A stretch of DNA of 30,905 bases from Methylococcaceae bacterium (GTDB lineage Bacteria; Pseudomonadota; Gammaproteobacteria; Methylococcales; Methylomonadaceae): positions 1 through 30,905 of the forward strand of contig CANNLO010000015.1 of the NCBI GenBank assembly GCA_947505055.1. The letters are read 5' to 3'. The stretch's first letter is position 1. Each line of letters starts with the position of its first letter. Both the position numbers and the translations under genes were made by a program. Shown here in pieces: positions 17,088 through 26,207 of the stretch. Below the pieces are notes generated by a model. The model saw only the letters and a list, made by a program, of their open reading frames with translations, was not told the DNA's origin and made no database searches.

Positions 17088-18913
17088 TGTAGCACTCCAA
17101 TATTATGCTTACCTAAGAGACCGTAAATAAAATCCAAATTCCTCTCAAGATTTTTTCCGTCAAGTGGTCCGATATACTTTTCCATCACCGATTTATCAAG
17201 AAATGCATCAAAGCGTGGGCTAGTTTGCTTAAAATCTAAAAAAGCCTGCTTGAGATCGTTAACTGACTCTACCGTAACTAACTCTGATTTTGTATCAAAC
17301 GGAGGGTCAAGAAATTCTTTATCTTTTTTATAATAAATGACGGGGATTCCAAGGCATGAGGCCTCAAACAATGTTTGAGAATAAATCGAAATATATAAAT
17401 CTGTCTTCTGTAAAACTTCAGCCATTGGCACTGTTCGTAGCAACTCAACTTCTAGGTCATTAAAATACTCGGCTACAAATGATTTATATTGCTCAAGCAC
17501 GCCATTAGGCCTAACTTTTATAACAATTGAAAATGAATGACCCTCGCTCTTGAGTTCCCGAAATGCAGTCAACACATCGAACATAAAATCAAATTCAACT
17601 GCAACATGGCTTATAAGATCAAGAGGATTAAATCCGGATGTACCTATACTTACGGTTGGCTTTAATCTATTAATTTTTTTGGTATTATTTTTAAGACCAT
17701 TAATGTAGAGATCCATCCGAGGGTCGCCCAAGCAGACTACATTTTCAGCATTTTTATAATAGTTCTTCTTTGTTTCCAAACCATAGCTATTAATATGTGA
17801 GGCATATTTTGCTTCATCGATAATTGTTGATGCCATCAGCCCATTAATGACCAAATAACTCGGCACATCTTTTGACTTTAATACACAATCTACGATTGTT
17901 TGTATAAAACCAATATTAGCTATCATTATTTCCAAGTGAATTGGATGATTTTTAATATAAATAACTACACTATTTAGAACACGCAATGCTTCCGACACTC
18001 TTGTTGATATCTGATTTTCAATAACATTATATGCACCTGAGGTAACATCAGTGCCATCACTTAAAACAAGTCTAGCGCAGCGGTTTAATCTAAAATCATT
18101 AAGTAGCAACTCAGATTGCTTTTTAAATTTTTCTTTACGTCCACGTATAGGAATTAATCGCTGAACAAAGAACTTCTTCCAGCCTTTTTCAGTAACAAGT
18201 GATGCTGTAGCCACCCTAAGATTAGAGTCCTTTAATAGGCGTTCAACTATTTGTTTCGTGGGGTGGTAGATTTGTGCGTAAATCGTTTTTTGAATTGGGT
18301 TACTCTTAAAAAGGGTGTCAGTATAAAAACGGATGTTTGATAAAACAGATACCAAAATATTTCTTGCAATATCTTTAATAGACTTTCCATGAAGAGCATC
18401 GTACATATATTTATGAATGTCAAAAAAATAGACGACTTGCTGCGACGCTACTTTTTTATTTATTATTTCAAAGCGCAAGCCCATTTCTTTTAAGATGTCA
18501 CTTACAAAACTATTTTCTTCACCGATGAAAATCGTGTGATACTTAAACGCTTTTAATTGTTCTAGATTAGCTCGCAGTCGAACATAATGAAGATATTCAG
18601 ACCAAATTTCGATACGGAAAGCAAAACCAAACGGCACACCCTGCGCAGTAAAAATATCATTGCCTGTTTTATCGTAATGCCATTTTTTAAAGAACTCTGA
18701 AGCCAGAAAATTATTCTTCTGCATTTCGTCTGAGGAGCATAAATTATCTACATAAAAAGCATTCCCACCTAGCTTTTCAATTTCACACTTCAATCCAAAA
18801 TCAAAAGTTAGCACCAAATCTTTTGAACGGAAAAAAGCTTCAGCACAATGCGACCAATAATTTCTTGATTCTAAAATATAGATATTTCGATATTTTTTAC
18901 TTGTATTAATCAA
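17084..18913 (-). CDS. Uncharacterised GT-B-like surface polysaccharide transferase, candidate nonulosonate transferase
   Basis: 609-residue protein I cannot place in a named family. The first beta strand reads NIYILESRNYW. The C-terminal half looks like the nucleotide-binding domain of a GT-B transferase: TVSIGTSGFNPLD, a strand near IVIKVRPNG, and TDLYISIYSQTLFEASCLGI followed by PVIYYKKD. The latter resembles the donor-site segment of CDP-glycerol-type and KpsC/S-like transferases. No signal peptide or membrane helix is apparent. The start is a TTG at 18913 overlapping the preceding stop as TTGA. It is very AT-rich (15 of 60 G+C in bases 17641-17700). Its position right after the CMP-sugar genes makes it the best candidate for transferring the Leg-type sugar; this is inference. 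Confidence 0.6.
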   Translation of the reverse strand: MINTSKKYRNIYILESRNYWSHCAEAFFRSKDLVLTFDFGLKCEIEKLGGNAFYVDNLCSSDEMQKNNFLASEFFKKWHYDKTGNDIFTAQGVPFGFAFRIEIWSEYLHYVRLRANLEQLKAFKYHTIFIGEENSFVSDILKEMGLRFEIINKKVASQQVVYFFDIHKYMYDALHGKSIKDIARNILVSVLSNIRFYTDTLFKSNPIQKTIYAQIYHPTKQIVERLLKDSNLRVATASLVTEKGWKKFFVQRLIPIRGRKEKFKKQSELLLNDFRLNRCARLVLSDGTDVTSGAYNVIENQISTRVSEALRVLNSVVIYIKNHPIHLEIMIANIGFIQTIVDCVLKSKDVPSYLVINGLMASTIIDEAKYASHINSYGLETKKNYYKNAENVVCLGDPRMDLYINGLKNNTKKINRLKPTVSIGTSGFNPLDLISHVAVEFDFMFDVLTAFRELKSEGHSFSIVIKVRPNGVLEQYKSFVAEYFNDLEVELLRTVPMAEVLQKTDLYISIYSQTLFEASCLGIPVIYYKKDKEFLDPPFDTKSELVTVESVNDLKQAFLDFKQTSPRFDAFLDKSVMEKYIGPLDGKNLERNLDFIYGLLGKHNIGVLH

Positions 18914-19665
18914 AGAGAAAATCCATCATCGATTAATAAATTTTGCCCCGTCATAAAGCTTGATTCATCTGATAATAAAAACATTAATGCACCCAACAAA
19001 TCATGGGCATCTAACATACCCTTTGACGCACAGTGCTTCTTATATGCGGCAAGGAAGTCAGTCGGCTGACCAGCCAATATACCGCCTGGGCTTAGGCAAT
19101 TCACCCGGATTCCTGTACCTTTGAAGTACTGCGCAAAATAGCGCGTAAGGTGCTCAATAGCCGACTTGATTGCAGCGTACTCGACCGGCATTGTCATAGG
19201 AGTGCCCTCATAAATCTCGAAACGAGGCGCCATAGATCCATAGATTGAAGATATGTTGACTACATTTCCGAAGCCTTGATCTTTAAATGCCAAACAAAAT
19301 TGCTGAGCAACAAGGAAATATCCACCAAGGTGCATATTAACGTTGTCACAGAAGTCAGCGTAAGTGACATCCTCAAGTTTTTTCCCATAATTCTTATTGC
19401 GTGGGTAAGCATTGTTTACTAATGCATCGATATGCCCATATCTCTGCATTAAGTCAGAAATTAAAGCTATGACAGAATCTTTGCTCGTAATGTCTAAAGG
19501 AGCCGCATAAGCATTACCTGTACAATCTTGCGCCAGTAGTTCTGCTGCTTCTAAGTTGATGTCTGCCACAATAGCAATGCCACCTCTATCAGAAATACCT
19601 CGCACAAAAGACTGACCAATAGCACCTGCACCACCTGTGACAACGATTACTTTATCTGTTAACAT
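18910..19665 (-). CDS. ptmA: PtmA-like short-chain dehydrogenase/reductase
   Basis: Classical SDR of 251 residues from the ATG at 19665, 10 bases after the carbamoyltransferase stop; a longer reading from 19704 overlaps that gene and adds an unlikely 13-residue tail. VVTGGAGAIGQSF is the cofactor site, NNAYPRNKNYG the segment replacing the usual NNAG, VVNISSIYGS the catalytic serine region and YAAIK the YxxxK pair. NAYPRNKNYG is, as I recall, characteristic of PtmA, which accompanies the legionaminic acid genes in Campylobacter flagellin-modification clusters. Its reaction is uncertain. It may adjust stereochemistry or oxidation state of the Leg-type precursor. The symbol is given by family resemblance and context. 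Confidence 0.75.
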   Translation of the reverse strand: MLTDKVIVVTGGAGAIGQSFVRGISDRGGIAIVADINLEAAELLAQDCTGNAYAAPLDITSKDSVIALISDLMQRYGHIDALVNNAYPRNKNYGKKLEDVTYADFCDNVNMHLGGYFLVAQQFCLAFKDQGFGNVVNISSIYGSMAPRFEIYEGTPMTMPVEYAAIKSAIEHLTRYFAQYFKGTGIRVNCLSPGGILAGQPTDFLAAYKKHCASKGMLDAHDLLGALMFLLSDESSFMTGQNLLIDDGFSL

Positions 19666-19675
19666 CGAATCACTC

Positions 19676-21469
19676 TTACTTCTTCGAAAGCAAAATGCTG
19701 TCATTGATCAGTAGATGGTCGAGTCCAGACAGCTCAAAGGTGCGAATAGCATCAGCAATAGTGTCTACAATCGGCTCACCATGAAGGTTAAAACTTGTAT
19801 TAAGTAGCGCGGGAATTCCAGTGATTTTTTGAAATGCAGTTATTAATGCATGATATTCTGGAGTATATTTTCTTGATACGGCCTGTGGCCTTACTGTTTT
19901 ATCGTAAGGGTGAGTGCCTGCCTCAATTTGTGCATTCTTTTCGGGGCGAACATCCAAACTTATAGCCATAAACGGAGACTGGAGTTTTTTTGGATTGAAA
20001 ATATATTCATCTAATTTTTCTTCAAGAATAGACAACGCGAATGGCATCCAAAAGTCACGATTTTTAATTGCTTCATTGATTTGCTGTACTGTCTCACGTC
20101 GGCTTGGATTAGCTAAAATACTGCGATTACCGAGTGCCCTAGCGCCAAATTCTGCACGACCACGTATTACCGCTACGATATCGCCTTTTGCAAGCAATGA
20201 GGCGACCTGGTCAAAAGTGACATCAGCCTTTATATCAAACTTGTTTGAATAGCTATTTGCATCAAATTGATCAATCTCATCACGAATATCATAGCCCAAA
20301 TAAAGATTTGGAATAGGCTGATTACTTTTTGGATCAGAATTCAAAAGATAGCAGCCACCAATACTCAAACTTTCATCACCCGAAGATCCACAAACAAATA
20401 GCTCTTCGACCTCTTCCAGCTCAGAAATGGCCTTATTCATTTTTATGTTCATGGCAATACCACCACCAATTACAAAGCGCCGGATTCCAGTTTTCTTGGC
20501 AATACTCCGCACAAGGTCGCAAGCAATTTTTTCAGTATAAGTCTGAACCGCACCTGCAATATTATCAAATCGATGAGCTATCCAGCCATCTTTAAGATAG
20601 GCATAAAGATCCGTTGGGCGATTTTTTGAAACAATACGCATATCATCAATTTCACAAAGATCTTCAATAATTCGCATGGCATGATTTACATGCGATGCCT
20701 TTGCGTACGGAGCCAACCCCATAACCTTGAACTCGTGCTCATCTGGACGCATTGCAAGAATCAGAGTAGCCATCTTGTAGATTCTTCCTATGTCATTTTG
20801 ATTTGATTCAGCTAGCAGATCAAATTTTTCACCGTTTACTTTCCAAACTGTTTGATTGCGTCCATCTCCCCAGCCATCAAGTGTTAATACAATACAGTCT
20901 TTTCCGCGAAAGGGAGATCCAAAGTATGAATAGTAGGCATGGCAGGTGTGATGATCTAAAAACTCTATTTTATTAGCTTCAATACCTAACTGACTACTCA
21001 ATAAACGCACTTGTTCCTTACGAAATAGTTTTGCATCTTGGCTCAGATCAAGCATCACCTCGTCAGTTAGATATGAAAAGTCATAATACTGCTTATCCTC
21101 ATTAAATTTTTCGGCTGTGTTTAACCATTGCAGATAGTCAAGGCAGTTGAGGCCTTCCAGCCTTTTTCTATAATATTTCTCACCGTAATAATCGATATAA
21201 TCACTAATCGAAAATTGTGTGGATGTTTTTGCTTTTAAAAATACAGAACCTCCGTATGACATTGTTGTATAGGCAACTCTATTTAAGTCTTTACCACTTA
21301 CGCCTTCTTTTTGTAGGCAATATTCAATTGCTTGCCATGGATAGCCAACATAATTTTTCTTTTTAGTAAACCGCTCTTCCAATACTGCCGTTGTTATAGT
21401 TCCATCACGCATAATTGCAGCAGATGCATTATGTCCAGAATGCACAGCCAATATTAATTCTCGATTCAT
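19676..21469 (-). CDS. Carbamoyltransferase of the NodU/CmcH type
   Basis: 597 residues, full length for the family. The N-terminal Kae1-like domain starts ILAVHSGHNASAA and carries LDHHTCHAYYSYFGSPF with His173 and His177, then LTLDGWGDG. The C-terminal YrdC-like part shows FGARALGNRSILANPSR and NTSFNLHGEPIVDT, both family signatures. These enzymes transfer carbamoyl from carbamoyl phosphate via carbamoyl-AMP to a hydroxyl. It sits between legF and the ptmA-like gene, separated from legF by 74 bases, so a carbamoyl group on the Leg-type sugar or another sugar of the unit is expected. The target is not readable. No signal peptide, so it acts in the cytoplasm. Confidence 0.9.
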   Translation of the reverse strand: MNRELILAVHSGHNASAAIMRDGTITTAVLEERFTKKKNYVGYPWQAIEYCLQKEGVSGKDLNRVAYTTMSYGGSVFLKAKTSTQFSISDYIDYYGEKYYRKRLEGLNCLDYLQWLNTAEKFNEDKQYYDFSYLTDEVMLDLSQDAKLFRKEQVRLLSSQLGIEANKIEFLDHHTCHAYYSYFGSPFRGKDCIVLTLDGWGDGRNQTVWKVNGEKFDLLAESNQNDIGRIYKMATLILAMRPDEHEFKVMGLAPYAKASHVNHAMRIIEDLCEIDDMRIVSKNRPTDLYAYLKDGWIAHRFDNIAGAVQTYTEKIACDLVRSIAKKTGIRRFVIGGGIAMNIKMNKAISELEEVEELFVCGSSGDESLSIGGCYLLNSDPKSNQPIPNLYLGYDIRDEIDQFDANSYSNKFDIKADVTFDQVASLLAKGDIVAVIRGRAEFGARALGNRSILANPSRRETVQQINEAIKNRDFWMPFALSILEEKLDEYIFNPKKLQSPFMAISLDVRPEKNAQIEAGTHPYDKTVRPQAVSRKYTPEYHALITAFQKITGIPALLNTSFNLHGEPIVDTIADAIRTFELSGLDHLLINDSILLSKK

Positions 21470-21517
21470 TTAGTATTTATCCAATTAATAATTAAAAAAG
21501 TTGATAACGATTTATCT

Positions 21518-21544
21518 AGCATAGCCAGCAACCAATACTATGCT
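21518..21544. repeat. Inverted repeat directly after legF
   Basis: Perfect 7-base arms AGCATAG (21518-21524) and CTATGCT (21538-21544) around a 13-base loop. On the transcript the hairpin begins at the last base of the legF stop codon. It marks the end of the tightly packed Leg operon and precedes the carbamoyltransferase by about 50 bases. No U-run follows, so it may be an mRNA processing or stability hairpin rather than an intrinsic terminator. Confidence 0.35.
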
Positions 21545-22245
21545 TACACAATATCTCTAGAAGTTAATAGACATTCAGCCATCTGAAAATCTATCAAAGT
21601 ATCAATATCAATTGCTCGCTCAGTTGGTATATGTACAGCTTTTACCCGACCTTCAAACGTCGCATTATAAGTCATCACAAACTCTGGGTTCGCAACATAG
21701 CAAACGGTTGCCATGTCATAAACTACAGGAGCATCTTGTCGACGAGCTATGGATAACTGTGGTGGATTAACCAATCCTACTGTGCCATCTTCATTGGTTT
21801 TAACCATATTAAAGTACGGACTACGATGCGCATCAGTTACTGTAATTATCATATCAGCATCGCCCTTCTCATACTCATCTAGGCAGTTTTCAATATCTAT
21901 CGGCAACCGTAAGGGAGCGGTAGTGGGAATCGACACCATTACCTCTGGCAATATCCCAGTTGTTTCACACAGGTAATTAAGCGCATGACGCCAAGCTAAC
22001 CATTCAGGGCTATCATCACGGGCAAGTTCTGCTGGCCGAATAAACGGCACTTCTGCGCCATGCTCAAGCGCGACCGCAGCAATCTCCTCCGAATCCGTTG
22101 AGACAATGACACGTTCAATACGCTTAACCGCAAACGCATGCTCAATAGACCAAGCGATTAAGGGCTTACCACCTAGCAGACGGATATTTTTGCCAGGCAA
22201 ACCTTTGGAACCACCACGTGCAAAGATGAAAGCAACAGTTTTCAT
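21544..22245 (-). CDS. legF: CMP-legionaminic acid-type synthetase (acylneuraminate cytidylyltransferase)
   Basis: Cytidylyltransferase of 233 residues that activates a nonulosonic acid with CTP. The start at the ATG 22245 (overlapping the previous stop as ATGA) gives MKTVAFIFARGGSKGLPGKN, the exact N-terminal CTP-binding signature of the NeuA/LegF/PseF family. The longer reading from 22284 only adds translated sequence of the neighbour. Further family marks are IVSTDSEEIAAVA, PTTAPLRLPIDIENC and ERAIDIDTLIDF. It is the last step of the sugar-activation operon. Legionaminic rather than neuraminic specificity is inferred from the ptmE-like and legB/legC genes in the same operon (homologue PtmB in Campylobacter). 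Confidence 0.87.
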   Translation of the reverse strand: MKTVAFIFARGGSKGLPGKNIRLLGGKPLIAWSIEHAFAVKRIERVIVSTDSEEIAAVALEHGAEVPFIRPAELARDDSPEWLAWRHALNYLCETTGILPEVMVSIPTTAPLRLPIDIENCLDEYEKGDADMIITVTDAHRSPYFNMVKTNEDGTVGLVNPPQLSIARRQDAPVVYDMATVCYVANPEFVMTYNATFEGRVKAVHIPTERAIDIDTLIDFQMAECLLTSRDIV

Positions 22246-23279
22246 AAGCCAAACGCCTCTACATCTAACATTCCTACTGCGCACATTTGTCCGCCAGATG
22301 CCGCTGAGTTACGCGCAGCATCAATAATTTGTAACACTTTCAAACCATCATCCCCAGTAATCAATGGTAGTTTGCGTTCTATCACGCACTCGATAAAATT
22401 TTTCCACTCGGCCATATAACTATCATCACGTTGATGCGGGAGTCTAAATAACTCTCGCCACTCTTTTGCACCTACTTCATACAGCGAAACCTCACCCGTC
22501 AATCCATTCCAACGTAGGCTACCTTTTTCACCAATCGCAGTACAAAGCCTCGTTGTGTCGTGGCGTATAAAATCTAGATTAACTATACATGTTAGCTGAC
22601 GTCCATCAGATGCCGGTGTAAAACCTAATGTGAGATGTGCAGTATCTTCAACATCAATCTCTAAGCTACTCTGCCGACTAAGCGAAGCTTTGACCCAATC
22701 AACTTCACCGAATATCCAGCCGAGGTAATCTAGTTCATGACTAAGTTCCAACAATGCGCCACCACCTAACTCCTGCCTTGCTGATACACCCTGACGATAA
22801 TCGCTCTCTGGTCGCCACGACGGCAAATACTGACCTATCTCACACCGCACCGATAAAACTTTACCAACAACATTCCCTCTTAATAAATCTCGGTAGCGCT
22901 GCAGTGATGGTAGAAATCGAAGGTTATAGCCTGTTAATATAACTACACCTTGCTTCTCACACGTTTCAAGCAACTGCATAACGCCACTCAGTGAGGCTGA
23001 TAAAGGTTTTTCTATAAGAAGATGTACACCAAACTCTGCCAATTCCTGTGCAGTAGCAACATGAAACGGAGCTGGGCTTGCAATAACAGCTATCTGCGGT
23101 GCAAACGCGAGAGCCTCTTCAATACTTGAAAAACTGCCATTTGCATACTCAGGCACTTCATTCGAAGCCTGATGGCGTAGAACTCTTATGTCAGCACTAG
23201 GCAACAACTCTCTAGCTAATCGTAAATGACGCTTACCTATACTACCAAGACCTACTATAAGAATGCGGTTAATTAACAT
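22242..23279 (-). CDS. Gfo/Idh/MocA-family oxidoreductase
   Basis: NAD(P)-dependent oxidoreductase of 345 residues. The N-terminal Rossmann domain reads ILIVGLGSIGKRHLR, EKPLS is the conserved lysine-proline segment of the family, and the C-terminal beta-sheet domain includes LGGGALLELSHELDYLGWIFG. The ATG at 23279 is preferred: it follows the upstream stop by one base, has GGTGG upstream, and gives the usual short N-terminus. An ATG four codons earlier (23291) overlaps the previous gene. Such genes recur beside ptmE- and legF-like genes in nonulosonic acid clusters, but the reaction is not established. It could redox-modify the nucleotide sugar or set a stereocentre. Confidence 0.82.
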   Translation of the reverse strand: MLINRILIVGLGSIGKRHLRLARELLPSADIRVLRHQASNEVPEYANGSFSSIEEALAFAPQIAVIASPAPFHVATAQELAEFGVHLLIEKPLSASLSGVMQLLETCEKQGVVILTGYNLRFLPSLQRYRDLLRGNVVGKVLSVRCEIGQYLPSWRPESDYRQGVSARQELGGGALLELSHELDYLGWIFGEVDWVKASLSRQSSLEIDVEDTAHLTLGFTPASDGRQLTCIVNLDFIRHDTTRLCTAIGEKGSLRWNGLTGEVSLYEVGAKEWRELFRLPHQRDDSYMAEWKNFIECVIERKLPLITGDDGLKVLQIIDAARNSAASGGQMCAVGMLDVEAFGL

Positions 23280-23280
23280 T

Positions 23281-24357
23281 TCAACCACCATGGAGTTTCA
23301 TCGCTTGCTTTTGCTCCTGATTGTTCGCCAACTGCAAATCTGCTGGCCGACCTACATCCAACCATGGCTCATGCATCGGATAAGCAACCGTGCGTTTTTT
23401 CTTGGTCTGCAAGCGCTCAAACAAGGCGGGCATGTCACAGTGTGCATCGGCAGTTAAAACACTCAGTGCTGATGGGTCGAGCACATAAACACCAGCGTTA
23501 ATATGACTGCGAGCAATAGGCTTTTCTTCAAAACCAACAATTTCAACGCCTTGAGTTTGTACTACACCAAAGGGGTGTTGCCATTCATGTACGCGAACCG
23601 CCATAGTGGCAGTGGCAGCATGGCGAGTATGAAAATCTAACAGCTCCCCATAGCGTATATCGGTAATCACATCTCCATTAGTCACCACAAACGGCGCATC
23701 TGGCAAAGGGCTTAGCAAGCCAAGCGCACCGGCAGTCCCCAATGGTGATTTTTCGCGGGAGTAATCTATCTGCACACCTAAACGCTCACCATTGCCAAAA
23801 TACTCCTCAATCATGTGTCCTAGGTAATGGATGGCAAGCACGAAATGATTAAAGCCCTCCAACTTGGCGCGTTCAATAATGTGCTCTAACATAGGTTTGC
23901 CAGCAACAGGCAATAAAGGTTTTGGGCAATTTTCTGTATGAGGAAGTAGCCTTGTACCCATACCACCAGCCATAATAACCATCAAGTTGGGACGTGTAGG
24001 TGGTGTAGTGATTTCATCCCACAAATGCAAACCAACAATATGATGCTGCTCATCGACCACAGGAATTTGCTGAATCTTATTGGCTACCATTAACTGCATC
24101 ACCAAATCACGTCCCATCTCAGGTGGCACTACCAAGGCATTACGATGAATTATGCTAGTTAAGGGACTACTAAGATCAAGTTCTTTGAGTAAACCACGTC
24201 TGATATCGCCATCAGATACGGTTCCTTCTAACACGCCGGTTTCATTGGCTACCAAAACAATTTTGATGGAAACTTGGTCAAGGTTACGAATAGCTTGACC
24301 AATGGTGGAATTGGCGGGCAATATTGCTTGACGCCAAATTTGTTCAGATGGCTTCAT
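23281..24357 (-). CDS. ptmE: CBS-domain sugar nucleotidyltransferase (PtmE-like)
   Basis: 358 residues in two parts. Residues 1-120 form a pair of CBS domains (GTVSDGDIRRGLL and IQQIPVVDEQHHIVGLH). From about 125 on is a nucleotidyltransferase with VIMAGGMGTRLLPHTENCPK and the metal/substrate segment VVTNGDVITDI. This fusion is the architecture of PtmE of Campylobacter, the guanylyltransferase that makes the GDP-linked glucosamine precursor of legionaminic acid. Its presence is the strongest sign that the pathway is the GDP-sugar Leg route rather than sialic or pseudaminic acid. It starts 2 bases after the deacetylase stop. The CBS pair suggests adenine-nucleotide control. GDP specificity is inferred. 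Confidence 0.82.
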   Translation of the reverse strand: MKPSEQIWRQAILPANSTIGQAIRNLDQVSIKIVLVANETGVLEGTVSDGDIRRGLLKELDLSSPLTSIIHRNALVVPPEMGRDLVMQLMVANKIQQIPVVDEQHHIVGLHLWDEITTPPTRPNLMVIMAGGMGTRLLPHTENCPKPLLPVAGKPMLEHIIERAKLEGFNHFVLAIHYLGHMIEEYFGNGERLGVQIDYSREKSPLGTAGALGLLSPLPDAPFVVTNGDVITDIRYGELLDFHTRHAATATMAVRVHEWQHPFGVVQTQGVEIVGFEEKPIARSHINAGVYVLDPSALSVLTADAHCDMPALFERLQTKKKRTVAYPMHEPWLDVGRPADLQLANNQEQKQAMKLHGG

Positions 24358-24359
24358 TT

Positions 24360-25028
24360 TTATGATATTTCCCGTAACAATTCAAAGGCCTCTGCAGACT
24401 TGAACCCTGATGCAGCTCCGCGTAAGGTGGCCAATGCCCTAATCGATTCATGACTGCGCGGAAACGGGAACTTGCCTAGCTCTGATGCATAAATGTCTAT
24501 AGCTCGCAATTTATCAGCGAGGTGCGATTCTATATTAATAAACACATTCGGCCGAAAGGCTTGACTTGTTCCCAACCCAAAATCCGTTTCTGAAAGGGTT
24601 TCGTAAGCAAGTACACGCCTTACTGATGGGTAGCGAAACCATTTTGTACAACTTGCCACTGCATCAAACACCACCTTGTGATCTGTATGAACGTCTGATG
24701 GGTGAGGCACAAATACCTCTTCTGGCTCAAAGGTTTTAAAAACATTTGAAATTGAAGCTACTAAATCACTCATTGGCACTTGGTCAAGTTGCGTTGTTGG
24801 AAAATTCAGCTCAAAGACTGAATCAAAACCAAACAATGCAGTGACGCGCTTAATTTCGTCAGCACGTTGCTCGATTTTCTCTTTACTCCAACCTGCTTCA
24901 GAGGTAATTCCAGTCACAATCAACCAAGCCACTTTATGACCTTCGGCCTTTAGACGGAGCAGAGTGCCCCCAACACCTAGCACTTCGTCGTCAGGGTGGG
25001 GAGCAACACACAATATAGTTTTACACAT
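24360..25028 (-). CDS. PIG-L/LmbE-family deacetylase
   Basis: 222 residues from the ATG at 25028, giving MCKTILCVAPHPDDEVLG; the reading from 25049 overlaps legG by more. The metal site is complete: AHPDDE-type motif with His11, Asp13 and Asp14, and the second motif HTDH (His114, His117). Family members remove N-acetyl from GlcNAc-type substrates (for example BshB, PIG-L). It overlaps legG by 8 bases and is followed by ptmE after 2, so it belongs to the Leg operon. A likely role is removing an acetyl from a pathway sugar so that another acyl group, perhaps from the GNAT-like protein, can be added. This is inference. Confidence 0.85.
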   Translation of the reverse strand: MCKTILCVAPHPDDEVLGVGGTLLRLKAEGHKVAWLIVTGITSEAGWSKEKIEQRADEIKRVTALFGFDSVFELNFPTTQLDQVPMSDLVASISNVFKTFEPEEVFVPHPSDVHTDHKVVFDAVASCTKWFRYPSVRRVLAYETLSETDFGLGTSQAFRPNVFINIESHLADKLRAIDIYASELGKFPFPRSHESIRALATLRGAASGFKSAEAFELLREIS

Positions 25029-26205
25029 TATAGACTTCTCTATTTTCATTTAACGGATCTTCTGGTTTTTTAGCTAGCTTAGAGAAATCCGTGTTCTTCA
25101 GCAGTTGCGCTGCCATAACGGAACTATTACCGTCACCGTATGGATTTACAATTCTTTGAAGGTTAGCTTGGAAGTCATCACTTAAAGCAGCTTGTATTGC
25201 ATTAATAATGTTCTCATAAGTTCCATCTGTAAAAATTACATTCGATCCGCTAAGCCTTCCACGTTGACGCGCGCCAACATTTATAGCGGGCAACTTCAAT
25301 GATGCGGCCTCTAGCAATCCAGCAGATGAATTACCAACAATCATTTTAGAAGATCGCAAAAGATTAACGAACTCACAGCGCGGGAGGTTCTGATAAAATG
25401 TTACTTCGTTTTTTAGTGATAGCTGCTCTATAACCTTATGTATCTTAAAATTTCCTGGGTCAGTGTTTGCTCCACCCATGCACACATGGAAACCCTTATC
25501 TATAAGTGCTAGCACTGAATTTCTAATAAACTCACCGCCCACCTCTACTTCTTCAGCAATAGGGTGAAAAATGAAAGTAGCCAACGGGTTTATATGGGCG
25601 TGCTCATTTGCTCCCATTTTTTCCAGAACGCTCAACATATCTATTACAGGCTCTTGAATAAACTTGTCAAGGGCAACACTTCCAATCAAAAAAATTCTTG
25701 CTTCTGGCTCCCCTAAACTGATTAACCTGTTTTTATGTTCTATTGTACTAACAAAATGGGCAGATGAAAGCTTGCTCGTAGCGTGTCTTAGAGGGTTATC
25801 TATATGTCCATCAGTGGCATGATCACCTCCAAAGAAATGTACCGTCGGTATACCTAGAAATAAACCAAGCATTCCACCAATCAGAACATCTTCACGGTCC
25901 CCCGCATATATAATGACATCCGGTGCAAAGTTCTTAACTATATCTATACTACCTGAAAGCAATACGGATGCCGTCTTAAGTCTTGATGAAAGGCTATCAG
26001 CGCTTATTAATGTTTCTAGCTCTACTAATATTTTTAATCCATCATCATGTATGCTTGATACGGAATATCCATAGGCAGGTGAAAGATGGGCGCCTGAAAC
26101 TAGTAACTGTAGATCCACATCTGGATCAGATTGTAGCAACCTATAAAGGTTGCTCATTAAATCATATTCAGATCGAATGGAACTTATTGCTAAAATTTTA
26201 AGCAT
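25021..26205 (-). CDS. legG: NDP-sugar 2-epimerase, hydrolysing (LegG/NeuC family)
   Basis: GT-B-fold epimerase of 394 residues that inverts C2 and releases the nucleotide, yielding the 6-deoxy-mannosamine-type precursor for nonulosonate synthesis. Visible family marks: ISSIRSEYDLMSNL at the N-terminus, YAGDREDVLIGGM, FFGGDHATDGHIDNPLRHAT, and the C-terminal VGNSSAGLLEAASLKLPAINVG. The HATSKLSSAHF segment parallels the RHAITKLSH segment of NeuC. A substrate of GDP-2,4-diacetamido-2,4,6-trideoxyglucose type is inferred from ptmE, legB and legC in the same operon. It is 2 bases after the GNAT-like gene and overlaps the deacetylase by 8. Confidence 0.88.
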   Translation of the reverse strand: MLKILAISSIRSEYDLMSNLYRLLQSDPDVDLQLLVSGAHLSPAYGYSVSSIHDDGLKILVELETLISADSLSSRLKTASVLLSGSIDIVKNFAPDVIIYAGDREDVLIGGMLGLFLGIPTVHFFGGDHATDGHIDNPLRHATSKLSSAHFVSTIEHKNRLISLGEPEARIFLIGSVALDKFIQEPVIDMLSVLEKMGANEHAHINPLATFIFHPIAEEVEVGGEFIRNSVLALIDKGFHVCMGGANTDPGNFKIHKVIEQLSLKNEVTFYQNLPRCEFVNLLRSSKMIVGNSSAGLLEAASLKLPAINVGARQRGRLSGSNVIFTDGTYENIINAIQAALSDDFQANLQRIVNPYGDGNSSVMAAQLLKNTDFSKLAKKPEDPLNENREVYNV

Positions 26206-26207
26206 AT

